Source: an uncultured Lachnospiraceae bacterium
Lineage (GTDB): Bacteria > Bacillota > Clostridia > Lachnospirales > Lachnospiraceae
NCBI GenBank assembly: GCA_934394615.1
Contig: CAKRRJ010000036.1
Span: 1 to 22,140 of the forward strand
Direction of reading: 5' to 3'
Length of the DNA: 22,140 nt
A program made the position numbers and the translations under genes. The notes beneath the pieces are model-generated. The model ran no database searches. It was not told the origin of the DNA and saw only the letters and a program-made list of their open reading frames with translations. This document shows, piece after piece, positions 15,683 through 22,140 of the stretch (position 1 is the first letter of the stretch; each line of letters opens with the position of its first letter).

Positions 15683-15809
15683 AAAAAAAGAATGCGCCTT
15701 GGCACATTCTCGCGCCGAGGCGCGGTTGCTTCGGCAACCATCTACCTTTGCGCCGAGTGCGCATCCTCGCGGAGCATTTTTGTATGATAGGACGCAATTT
15801 CCTATCATA
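15683..15809 (-). repeat. Multi-hairpin element: candidate dispersed repeat or structured RNA
   Basis: On the minus strand five or more stems follow one another. TATGATAGGA/TCCTATCATA is a perfect 10-bp stem (15783-15809). A CTC/GAG stem lies in 15763-15777. GCGC/GCGC occupies 15750-15762. GGTTGC-CGAA-GCAACC occupies 15724-15739, and CGCGCC/GGCGCG 15711-15724. The last is GAATGTGCC/GGCGCATTC followed by seven T (15683-15709), a good intrinsic terminator. The block is GC-rich inside an AT-rich intergenic region. The overall look resembles repeats I associate with Lachnospiraceae genomes, but I cannot verify that here. A frame open across it (to 15859) is not a credible gene. Together with the terminator at 15811-15846 and the promoters, this accounts for the long gap 15534-15878. 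Confidence 0.6.
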
Positions 15810-15810
15810 T

Positions 15811-15846
15811 AAAAAAGAGACTGCTCACCATCGAACAATCTCTTTT
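15811..15846 (-). terminator. Intrinsic terminator of the unknown gene at 15879-16991
   Basis: On the minus strand AAAAGAGATTG-TTC pairs imperfectly with GAGCAGTCTCTTTT around a short loop, and the 3' arm continues into a T-run (TTTTTT). It lies about 30 nt past the stop codon. Confidence 0.8.
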
Positions 15847-15878
15847 CTTTAAATCTCATTTATTATGTTTACTTTAAA

Positions 15879-16991
15879 TTACATATTCATATTTCCAAGT
15901 GATTTCTTCATCTGCGCGATTTCTTTTTCAAGGGCAGCTTTTTTCTTCTGGTCAGCCTCGAACTCTGCCATTTCCCCGGTCTGGAGTTCTTCGCCTGCGA
16001 AACTTAAAAAGCCCTGGGTAAAGACGGACGGATACTTAAATTTCTTGTCTGCTTTCTCGAAGTGCACCAGCAGTGTTCCATTGTCGTTGGACTGTACGGT
16101 TCCGACACCGTATGTTTTGTGGCGAACCTGTTTGCCGACTACATCCGGAAGGTTTACCGGCTTTTCCTGCAGTTCTTTTAAGCGCTTTTCTTTTGCCTCA
16201 ATCTCCTGTCTGATCTTCTCCTGCATCGCCTTGGCTTCCGCAGTTTTCGTGCGTTCTCTGGACGGAACTTTGCGGATGTCCAGGCCCGCATAGTAGCGGT
16301 ACAGACTTGCACAGTCCATAATGTCGTATGCGAGGATATGGAGCTGGTCGTCGTAGCCATCCAGCTCTTCCTCAAACAGTTCGCTGTAGCGCGCTGTCAG
16401 TTCTTCATTCTCACGGATCTCTTCCACGAGTTCATCGCACATATTGTAGTAGCTCTCAAGAGAGAAATTCTTGCTTCCGAACTCTCCGTCGTACTCCACG
16501 CAGGCAGCCCATCCGGATGCGGAAGATGCCTCGAACACATAGTTTTCTTCCGGTTTCCACAGATTCAGATAGTAAATCACATGATCCCGGTTCTGCAGAT
16601 ATTTCTTGGTTCCGCGCTCATAATAACGCACACGCTCGTTGATCTTATCTGCAAAGAAATCCGCGCGGTCCTGACGTTTCTGCAGGTCGCCGCCATCGTC
16701 ACTGAATAAAAAGCGGAAGCACTCTCGTACATACTCAACTTCCTGCTCCCGTCCAAGAAGCATCCGAAGGCCTGCCACCGGCTGCATGGCTGCGTCATCC
16801 AGAAGATTTTCTGCCTCCTGCATGGCTTTCTCAAACATTCCGGCAAAATCTGCTGCCTCCAGATTCCAGAAGCGTTTAAAACAGCCCACGGCACGCCACT
16901 TGTAAACCTGGTCGCTGTCATCGGCATGCTCAAGGCCTGCCAGACGGTTCATGTACTGTTCCAACACTGTTTCCAAATTCTTCCTGTTCAT
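15879..16991 (-). CDS. Cytoplasmic protein of unknown function with a C-terminal SH3/Tudor-like segment
   Basis: I chose the ATG at 16991 (370 residues), preceded by AGGTGAGG; a GTG three codons upstream lies within that site and is less likely. No signal peptide or membrane segment is present. Residues about 1-230 are acidic and helical. A charged coiled-coil stretch rich in Lys/Glu covers about 235-265. At about 278-320, VGKQVRHKTYGVGTVQS followed by LLVHFEKADKKFKYPSVF has the strand pattern of small barrels found at the end of UvrD/PcrA helicases and in CarD-like proteins. A second helix-rich tail follows. This suggests contact with nucleic acid or RNA polymerase, but no catalytic motif is visible. 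It is a single-gene unit with its own promoter and terminator. Confidence 0.8.
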   Translation of the reverse strand: MNRKNLETVLEQYMNRLAGLEHADDSDQVYKWRAVGCFKRFWNLEAADFAGMFEKAMQEAENLLDDAAMQPVAGLRMLLGREQEVEYVRECFRFLFSDDGGDLQKRQDRADFFADKINERVRYYERGTKKYLQNRDHVIYYLNLWKPEENYVFEASSASGWAACVEYDGEFGSKNFSLESYYNMCDELVEEIRENEELTARYSELFEEELDGYDDQLHILAYDIMDCASLYRYYAGLDIRKVPSRERTKTAEAKAMQEKIRQEIEAKEKRLKELQEKPVNLPDVVGKQVRHKTYGVGTVQSNDNGTLLVHFEKADKKFKYPSVFTQGFLSFAGEELQTGEMAEFEADQKKKAALEKEIAQMKKSLGNMNM

Positions 16992-17068
16992 ATTCCTCAC
17001 CTGTCTGTTAAATTTGCAGTCCGGATTTCCAGATTCTGCATATAATATATCATCTCTATTGATTTCTC

Positions 17069-17097
17069 ATTATATAGCAGAGAATATTGTCATTCAA
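17069..17097 (-). promoter_or_regulatory. Sigma-A promoter of the unknown gene
   Basis: TTGAAT (17092-17097) and TATAAT (17069-17074) are separated by 17 nt on the minus strand. The leader to the ATG at 16991 is about 70 nt. Confidence 0.85.
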
Positions 17098-17180
17098 GAC
17101 TTGACTTCCAGTCCGCGATATGCTTCCCGCCCATGTATGAAAATTTCTCTGTCCGGCAAATTCCCAGATCGTTCCAGCGC

Positions 17181-18293
17181 TCACCGATAATAACAGTTTC
17201 CGCTGCAGCCGCATGGAAACAGCGTCTGTTTCATGCGCTTCTGATACTGCTCCTCTGTGCAGGACTCTTCCAGAATCTTCAGCGCCCGCTTTAAATTTCG
17301 GATATCCCGCTCCATAAAATCCACATAATTGCCTCGCCCCACCAGTTTTACATGCGTAATGCCGGCCTTTTGCAGCTGATACAAGGCACAGAGTCCGCAG
17401 CCGGTTGCGCCGCAGAGATAACCATCCTCCGTGTACGCTTCTTCCGGAGGGTGTTGTCCCACAGGTTCCGGGATTCCGAAATTCCGTTCACCCCCGTTTT
17501 CTCCCATTTTACGTTCCTGAACATCCCACTTCCATCGTTTTGCCGGATTCTCTGTCGTTTCTGCGTTTTCAGCCCTTTGCCAGTTCCTCTGGTTTTCCAG
17601 CCGGTTTTCTTTTGTTTCTCCAGCTTTCATAAGATTCTTCCGCATCACCGTTCCCAGCCGGTATGGCACCCGGCACAGATATCCCATCTCATCGCAGTGC
17701 AGGGAATTGCAGAATGCGCCGCTGAACTGGCAGAGTTCATTCAAAACAAACGCCTCATATTCCAGAGTTTTCCCTTGCTGTCTTCCGTTTTCCACCACAC
17801 GTTTCATATCGGAAAAGCTATTTTTGCGGTGAAAGATCAGACGCGCAATCTCCTGTTCCTGAAACACGGAAAACATCCGGCTGTTCACCTCCGAAGTCTC
17901 TCCGCTCAGATGAATCTCGCATCCGATTCCATTCTGCCGCAGATAGCAGATCAGCGCCGGATCCGCAAGGATAAAACTCTGAAATCCAAGTTCCATACAC
18001 TTTGTTACGATGCGAGCGATCTCCGGATACTGCTGCGGGATATAATAGAGCGCATTAAAAGTCAGATGCACCAGCCGCTTGTATTTTCGCACCATAGCCG
18101 CCAGGATCTCCAGTTCCGAAAACGCCCCAAGCTGCACATTGCTGCAAAGCACCTCCCTGCGGTTTAAAGGCAGCATCGTCCCATATTTCCGGCTCCAGTC
18201 ATACGGCACATACCCGGCAAAAAACTCATCGGCTCCCGCCTCGCAAAAACGGATATATTCATCGACAGAACCTAAGCCTGCCACAATTTTCAT
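17181..18293 (-). CDS. U32-family peptidase-like protein, probable iron-sulfur protein
   Basis: U32 proteins include collagenase-like enzymes and the hydroxylation factors UbiU/UbiV, RlhA and TrhP. The 370-residue protein opens with KIVAGLGSVDEYIRFCEAGADEFF in the barrel-strand pattern of the family, with HLTFNALYYIPQQYPEI and IHLSGETSEVNSRM following. Four cysteines cluster at 188, 195, 200 and 207 (LCQFSGAFCNSLHC, then YLCR), a likely [4Fe-4S] site. Another cluster lies at 294, 299 and 302, and the protein ends CGCSGNCYYR. Residues about 220-290 form a hydrophilic insert rich in Asn/Glu/Arg. The start has AAGGGAG and overlaps by ATGA with an open frame continuing from the upstream gene. A metal-dependent modification enzyme fits better than a protease, but the substrate is unknown. 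Confidence 0.8.
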   Translation of the reverse strand: MKIVAGLGSVDEYIRFCEAGADEFFAGYVPYDWSRKYGTMLPLNRREVLCSNVQLGAFSELEILAAMVRKYKRLVHLTFNALYYIPQQYPEIARIVTKCMELGFQSFILADPALICYLRQNGIGCEIHLSGETSEVNSRMFSVFQEQEIARLIFHRKNSFSDMKRVVENGRQQGKTLEYEAFVLNELCQFSGAFCNSLHCDEMGYLCRVPYRLGTVMRKNLMKAGETKENRLENQRNWQRAENAETTENPAKRWKWDVQERKMGENGGERNFGIPEPVGQHPPEEAYTEDGYLCGATGCGLCALYQLQKAGITHVKLVGRGNYVDFMERDIRNLKRALKILEESCTEEQYQKRMKQTLFPCGCSGNCYYR

Positions 18294-18415
18294 CGCTTTG
18301 CTCCCTTGTAACGGTTCAGTACCTTCCCAGTTACATTCCTTTCCATGTTATATTTCTTTCCATATTTCACACATTTGGATAAAATATCCTCATCTGAAAA
18401 AGTATCTGCATGGCT

Positions 18416-19852
18416 TCAGGAATCCAGCTGCCAGCAGGGAAATACCAGCCTGCTCACATGATGTTCCCTGCAGAACTTCTCCATCTGTTCCGCGTTGCCA
18501 TCCGCGATCCCGGTCCGCTTGAAAATCTCTGTATCAAACCCAAACAGAGAATTGCAGCTCCCTGCCATATGCAGGTGTTTCGGATAGAGATATGCCCGCT
18601 TTTCACAGCGCTTGTCACAGTCCATGACCAGCCTCTGGCTGCCGCGGTCCCTCCACTCACATCCCGCGTACAGCGTGCAGTACTGCGATGTGTTGGTCTG
18701 GTAGAACGGCAGATGCAGGTGATGTTCTATGCCGGAATCAGGAGCGCTTTCCGGAAACTGCTGTTCATATCCGCAGCTCTCCCATTCAAAACGATGGATG
18801 CCAAACTCCCGTTCCAGATATGCCCGGTAAAATTCCGCATTCAGGCTGTTTTCTGCAAGCAAATCTGTATTGCCCTTTTTATACATCATCCTTGGATCTT
18901 TCTTTCGCTTGTTCAGCAACACTCCAAGGCACGGTTTGAGACTGCTGGCACGATGTTTCAACAGGTCTGCCATACCCCAGTCATTTACCACGATCTCCAG
19001 CTCTGTCCCGTTCCTGCTGCACCATTCTTCCAGCTTTCCGATCAGATTTTCCGTTTTTTCCAGAAGAAACTCCCTCACATAAGAACAGGTGAGCGTCACC
19101 TTCAGCCTCTCTTTTCTGGCTTTTTCCAGCATGGAAAACAATTCGTTTTCTTCCGGAAAAAGCAGATGGCAGAAAGCATTTCCAATGTAAAGACGGTCTG
19201 GTTTCTGTTTGCGAAAACAGCCTGCCAGCACTCCGTTTTCTTTCCAGACATGATGAAAAAAAGACTCTGGATCCTGTTCCAGAAAAGCACGATACAGGGC
19301 AGGCCGGTCAAGTTCCAGAGCCAGTTCCACGTTTGTCTCTTTTTTCCACTCCAGCTTCCCCTCTGCCGCTTCCGGGTGTAAACACACCGTTTCGCCAAAC
19401 CACTCCTGCATCTGCGTTTCCAGGCAGTCCGCAAAAACTTCATCCTTCCTTGCCGGATACCCTGTCATCTGCTCTGCCAGCCCACTGTCATCCTCCTCCA
19501 GTTTCAGACGGATATAGCGGTCGTACTGCCCAAACAGCTTCCGCACCGCCATCCGGTAGTCTTCCTGCGGCACTATCACCGCATAACTGGTACAAAACTC
19601 GGTCTGTTCTTCCACGCTCCACGCATCTGCCCTGACAATAAGTTCCTGATAAGCATTCCGCTTCAGGTCATAAAAGCAGACCCTCAGCTTCTCCCGCATC
19701 TCAGAAAGCGCTTCGACCGTGCGAAAACAAAAGCCCTCCTCTGCCAGTTTGGTAATGCGGATTTCCTTTTCGCCGTAAAAACCAGCCAGAAGGCCGAAGG
19801 GAATCATCTCAACCGCGCTGTCCAGCCAGCCCCACATCGTTTCCTTTTCCAT
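18416..19852 (-). CDS. U32-related partner protein (UbiV-like core with an unassigned N-terminal domain)
   Basis: I start it at 19852, where TAGGAG precedes the ATG; the frame is open to 19951, but that part consists of repeats and hairpins. The 478-residue protein has an N-terminal beta-rich region (about 15-115, with IRITKLAEEGFCFRT) that faintly recalls PilZ, without clear c-di-GMP motifs. The core from about 215 has LYIGNAFCHLLFP, ELEIVVNDWGMADLL and PCLGVLLNKRKKDPRM, the pattern of UbiV-type U32 proteins. Cysteines 392, 398, 412, 416 and 433 could hold an iron-sulfur cluster. The pairing with a second U32 gene mirrors ubiU-ubiV. After the TGA at 18416-18418 the same frame stays open for 41 codons and ends at an ATGA overlap with the next gene. 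Confidence 0.65.
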   Translation of the reverse strand: MEKETMWGWLDSAVEMIPFGLLAGFYGEKEIRITKLAEEGFCFRTVEALSEMREKLRVCFYDLKRNAYQELIVRADAWSVEEQTEFCTSYAVIVPQEDYRMAVRKLFGQYDRYIRLKLEEDDSGLAEQMTGYPARKDEVFADCLETQMQEWFGETVCLHPEAAEGKLEWKKETNVELALELDRPALYRAFLEQDPESFFHHVWKENGVLAGCFRKQKPDRLYIGNAFCHLLFPEENELFSMLEKARKERLKVTLTCSYVREFLLEKTENLIGKLEEWCSRNGTELEIVVNDWGMADLLKHRASSLKPCLGVLLNKRKKDPRMMYKKGNTDLLAENSLNAEFYRAYLEREFGIHRFEWESCGYEQQFPESAPDSGIEHHLHLPFYQTNTSQYCTLYAGCEWRDRGSQRLVMDCDKRCEKRAYLYPKHLHMAGSCNSLFGFDTEIFKRTGIADGNAEQMEKFCREHHVSRLVFPCWQLDS

Positions 19853-19883
19853 TTTTGTTTCTCCTAAACAACATTCCGTTCTG

Positions 19884-19979
19884 TGGCTCTCTTGCACTCG
19901 TTGTCGTGACTTTGTCACTCCATTGCCTCGTCGTTCGCCATAACCGTGCAAGCACGCTTCTGGCTCTCTTGCACTCGTT
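19884..19979. repeat. Pair of 19-bp direct repeats flanking hairpins in the leader of the U32-pair operon
   Basis: TGGCTCTCTTGCACTCGTT occurs at 19884-19902 and again at 19961-19979. Between the copies lie GTGACTTTGTCAC (5-bp stem, 3-nt loop) and CGTGCAAGCACG (5-bp stem). The block lies in the 5' leader of the U32-related gene. It may be a small palindromic repeat unit or a duplicated regulatory site; copies elsewhere in the genome would decide. Confidence 0.7.
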
Positions 19980-19981
19980 AC

Positions 19982-19990
19982 ATTATAACA
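19982..19990 (-). promoter_or_regulatory. Extended -10 promoter of the U32 pair
   Basis: The minus strand carries TGTTATAAT, a TGN-extended TATAAT, with no good -35 box at 16-18 nt. The leader would be about 125 nt and would include the 19-bp direct repeats. Confidence 0.55.
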
Positions 19991-20023
19991 AAGTGCAAAT
20001 AAGAATCATATGGGAATTTCTAT

Positions 20024-20052
20024 TTGCCTTTTAGAAAAAAATAGGGTATCGT
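20024..20052 (+). promoter_or_regulatory. Possible promoter of the VOC gene
   Basis: TTGCCT (20024-20029) and TATCGT (20047-20052) have a 17-nt spacer on the plus strand, 28 nt before the start codon. The boxes are imperfect. It is divergent from the U32-pair promoter. Confidence 0.4.
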
Positions 20053-20079
20053 TAAAGAAAAAACGGGAGAATTGAAATT

Positions 20080-20421
20080 ATGGCAAAAATCGACCATGCG
20101 GCAATCCGCACCAGTTCCTACGAGGACGCACAGAAATTTTTTGAAGATGTATTTGAGATGCATATGTGGAGAGAAATCGGTGAGAAACCAGCTCGCAAAT
20201 GCTGGTATAAAGAGGGGATTCAGCTTTGTGAAATGGAGGACGTCAACGTCGATGGACAGAATGGCTACGACCACATCTCCATCGCGGTAGATTCCGTGGA
20301 AGAAACCATGGAGAAGATCAAAGCATATCCGGCTACCGCAATCAACGACCACTGGTTTTCCCTTCCAAATGGAACCAAGATTGAGTTAAAGCTTCTGGAA
20401 AACTGGAAATTAAACGAGTGA
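20080..20421 (+). CDS. VOC-superfamily (glyoxalase/bleomycin-resistance-like) protein
   Basis: The 113-residue protein consists of one VOC unit with two beta-alpha-beta-beta-beta modules. Candidate metal ligands occur at the usual places: His6 (IDHAAIR), Glu51 (LCEMED), His65 (YDHISIAV) and Glu102 (IELKLLE), the typical H-E-H-E pattern. VOC proteins act as dimers on small molecules (glyoxalase I, dioxygenases, fosfomycin or bleomycin resistance, epimerases), and this sequence does not show which. It forms a single-gene plus-strand unit between two minus-strand operons, with its own terminator. A GGGAG site lies about 10 nt before the ATG. Confidence 0.85.
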   Translation: MAKIDHAAIRTSSYEDAQKFFEDVFEMHMWREIGEKPARKCWYKEGIQLCEMEDVNVDGQNGYDHISIAVDSVEETMEKIKAYPATAINDHWFSLPNGTKIELKLLENWKLNE

Positions 20422-20435
20422 AACCGGTAAAATTT

Positions 20436-20488
20436 AAGGCAGAGCACTGTGGATATTGACTCCACACATGCCCTGCCTTACTTCTTTT
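20436..20488 (+). terminator. Intrinsic terminator of the VOC gene
   Basis: AAGGCAG/CTGCCTT and inner TGTGGA/TCCACA form an interrupted stem, followed by ACTTCTTTT. The A-rich start of the element also allows it to work for the opposing operon. Confidence 0.75.
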
Positions 20489-20494
20489 AAAAAG

Positions 20495-20647
20495 CTATTT
20501 CTCTTCTTTTTTACCTCTTAACTGCTCTGCCATTTCATGGATGGTTTCCCGATCTTTCTCAGAAGCCTCCACTCCGGTATACTGCTCCGCCCGGGAAAGG
20601 TTGCTGAAAATTTTCTGTTCCAAAAAACCTGTTTTTTCTTTCTTCAT
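20495..20647 (-). CDS. Small protein of unknown function (50 residues)
   Basis: The ATG at 20647 lies 7 nt after GAGGAG; another ATG at 20653 is only 1 nt from it, so the inner one is preferred. The 50-residue product starts MKKEKTGFLEQKIFSNL and ends EMAEQLRGKKEEK. It is charged, predicted helical, and has no membrane segment or cysteine. The sequence looks like a real protein: a balanced composition, a proper ribosome binding site and a position 49 nt downstream of the GntP stop codon in the same direction. It resembles small conserved Clostridia proteins, but I cannot name a family. Confidence 0.6.
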   Translation of the reverse strand: MKKEKTGFLEQKIFSNLSRAEQYTGVEASEKDRETIHEMAEQLRGKKEEK

Positions 20648-20696
20648 CTTCATTCTCCTCATTTCTTCCATCGGTGCGTTGCAGAATCCGGTCGCA

Positions 20697-22034
20697 TTAC
20701 AGCCAGAGACTGCAGATAAAGGTTGCGGCCAGGCCGCCGAGGGACATCACAACATTACTGATGGACAATGTCTTCAGTCCTGTCTTCATATCATACCCCA
20801 TACAGTTCGTGTATACCCAGAAGTAACTGTCGTTTACGTGGCAGCAGAGACGTGCGCCTGCTCCGGATGCCAGGAAGATCAGGATCGGATCCAGACCGAG
20901 GCTTGCGGCGATCGGCGCGCACAGGGTTGCAGCGGTAGTGACAGCGACCGTACCGGAACCCTGTACCACCTTTAACAGACCTGAGATCACAAACGGAATC
21001 AGGATGAAGGGGAGACCGGTATTTAATACCATCTGCGCAAGACTGTCTCCTGCACCGGATACTTTTAACACCTGGCCAAGCGCACCGCCCGCAGAGGTGA
21101 TGAACACGATCGGACCTGCGTCTTTTAAGGTCTTGTCCATCACATCAATGATAACTTTGCCGCCAAGGCGTTTGCCCAGAGTAATGATAGCCAGCACCGC
21201 ACCGATTGCCAGAGCGATGTTGGAATCACCTACAAAAGAGATCACTGTCATAACCGGTGAATCTTCCGGAAGTAGCATTCCGCATGTCGTATTTAACAGA
21301 ATCAGCAGAATTGGCACAACAAGCGGCAAAAGGCTTGCCATGGTTCCCGGTAAATCGGTATCATCTTCTATACTCAGAGCTTCATCTTTTTTCTGCTCCT
21401 CTTCATCACGGAAACTGTAGTAGGAATCCGGCTTGTTGCGGAAATAAATTTCCGAAAAGATCCAGCCGGCAAGTGTCATGAAAACAGCACCAAATGCACC
21501 ATACAGGATTGCGCGTCCAATGTCAATCCCCAAAAGTCCTGCTGCTGCCAGCGGGCCCGGTGTCGGCGGCACAAATACGTGGGTAGATAAGAGTCCGGCT
21601 GACAGGCTTACTGCCAGGATTGCCAGCGGAATCCGTGTCTTTTTGTGAATTGCTTTTACAAGCGGTGTCAGAATTACAAATGCTGCGTCAGAAAACACCG
21701 GAATGGATACCAGGTAACCAGTGATCGCCATGGCAAGTCCCGCGCGTTTCTGGCCTACCAGACGTACCGCGTCAAGCGCCATGCGGTTGGTTCCTTTTGC
21801 CGCGTCCAGATAGTTTCCTAACATGATACCAAAAATAATAACAATACCGATGCTCTTTACCGTGCCGGAAAATCCGCCGGTAATGGCAGCCACGGTATCT
21901 GCTCCGCTCATCCCGGAGAGCAGTCCCATAACCAACGCTGTTGCCAGCAGTGAAATAAACGCGTTGGCTTTCACTTTAACGCAAAGGATCAGCAGCACCG
22001 CCATTCCTATAATAAATACAAACTCCATTGGCAT
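20697..22034 (-). CDS. GntP-family permease (gluconate/sugar-acid:H+ symporter)
   Basis: This integral membrane protein of 445 residues matches the usual family length. Hydrophobic helices fill the whole sequence. Family features include SIGIVIIFGIMLGNYLDAAKGTNRMA near residue 65, SIPVFSDAAFVILTPLVKA near 110, the conserved loop HVFVPPTPGPLAAAGLLG near 153, and the late segment VQGSGTVAVTTAATLCAPI. A charged cytoplasmic loop (RDEEEQKKDEALSIEDDTD) lies near the middle. Substrates in the family include gluconate, 2-keto-sugar acids, glycerate and lactate-type acids; which applies here is not visible. AGGGGG precedes the ATG at 22034. It follows the partial gene at the window edge by 25 nt, so the two form an operon whose other genes would show the pathway. 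Confidence 0.93.
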   Translation of the reverse strand: MPMEFVFIIGMAVLLILCVKVKANAFISLLATALVMGLLSGMSGADTVAAITGGFSGTVKSIGIVIIFGIMLGNYLDAAKGTNRMALDAVRLVGQKRAGLAMAITGYLVSIPVFSDAAFVILTPLVKAIHKKTRIPLAILAVSLSAGLLSTHVFVPPTPGPLAAAGLLGIDIGRAILYGAFGAVFMTLAGWIFSEIYFRNKPDSYYSFRDEEEQKKDEALSIEDDTDLPGTMASLLPLVVPILLILLNTTCGMLLPEDSPVMTVISFVGDSNIALAIGAVLAIITLGKRLGGKVIIDVMDKTLKDAGPIVFITSAGGALGQVLKVSGAGDSLAQMVLNTGLPFILIPFVISGLLKVVQGSGTVAVTTAATLCAPIAASLGLDPILIFLASGAGARLCCHVNDSYFWVYTNCMGYDMKTGLKTLSISNVVMSLGGLAATFICSLWL

Positions 22035-22059
22035 AATAATGTCCCCCTGTTTCCGCCCC

Positions 22060-22140
22060 TTAGCGTGCGGCTTTCTCTTTCTCCATACGTGCCCGCATCA
22101 TCGGTTTGATGCCGCCTGCTTCCAGAATCTTCATAGCCTG
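22060..22140 (-). CDS. C-terminal end of an unidentified gene upstream of the GntP permease (partial)
   Basis: Only the last 26 codons are inside the window: AMKILEAGGIKPMMRARM followed by EKEKAAR and TAA. The tail is helical and basic, without a motif that names a family. GntP permeases are often encoded next to sugar-acid kinases, dehydratases or dehydrogenases, so an enzyme of sugar-acid breakdown is plausible; that is inference from position. Confidence 0.6.
   Translation of the reverse strand, partial: QAMKILEAGGIKPMMRARMEKEKAAR

Noticed and set aside
15611..15859. 82-codon minus-strand frame through the hairpin element
   Set aside because: It crosses a terminator and a series of stems, starts without a ribosome binding site, and its codons simply follow the palindromic repeats.
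18410..19381. Open frame of 323 codons on the plus strand opposite the U32-related gene
   Set aside because: It is antisense to the better-supported minus-strand gene, has no ribosome binding site, and its composition is typical of a shadow frame.
19853..19951. N-terminal extension of the U32-related protein by 33 residues
   Set aside because: The segment is made of direct repeats and hairpins and the ATG at 19852 has a good TAGGAG site.

Overview
The window looks like chromosomal DNA of a low-to-mid-GC Bacillota, most likely a gut Lachnospiraceae/Clostridium-type anaerobe. The basis is strong AGGAGG-type ribosome binding sites, TTGACA-17-TATAAT promoters, intrinsic terminators, YkuD-type L,D-transpeptidases with VanW-like repeats, a GntP permease and a LacI/PTS/malQ module. 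There are no rRNA or tRNA genes, no CRISPR array, no phage genes and no transposase. Almost every gene lies on the minus strand. The exceptions are the LacI-type regulator (12667-13701) and a small VOC protein (20080-20421).

Layout by position. 1-165: two long inverted repeats beyond the end of the first operon. 166-2839: a polar amino-acid ABC importer (lipoprotein receptor, permease, ATPase) behind a near-consensus promoter and a leader hairpin. 2887-6321: two tandem paralogous L,D-transpeptidases with their own promoter. 6431-6690: the collapsed remnant of a Na+/Ca2+ antiporter gene, keeping the two ends and lacking the middle. 6731-7730: an SseB-like gene with clear promoter and terminator. 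7753-12485: a sugar operon (glucose-family PTS transporter, endonuclease/exonuclease/phosphatase-fold protein, 4-alpha-glucanotransferase), divergent from its probable LacI/MalR-type repressor; the intergenic region holds two mirrored composite operator candidates.

13769-15608: an AT-rich two-gene block encoding secreted proteins, one combining cell-wall-binding-like repeats with YD/RHS-like repeats. 15683-15809: a dense chain of hairpins that is probably a dispersed repeat or small structured RNA. 15879-17097: an unknown protein with a C-terminal SH3/Tudor-like segment. 17181-19990: a pair of U32-related proteins, the upstream one followed by 41 further open codons after its TGA stop, ending in an ATGA overlap with the downstream gene. 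20080-20488: a VOC protein with terminator. 20495-22140: a GntP permease operon with an overlooked 50-residue protein at its end and the 3' end of an unidentified gene at the window edge.

How the parts relate. The PTS protein would import and phosphorylate a glucoside and MalQ would remodel malto-oligosaccharides, with the LacI-family protein sensing the sugar state. The ABC importer and the GntP permease cover amino acids and sugar acids. The L,D-transpeptidases and the AT-rich block act at the envelope. I saw no single clearly new system. The observations most worth checking are the U32 pair with its interrupted reading frame, the mirrored operators, the antiporter relic, the structured repeat and the AT-rich secreted pair.
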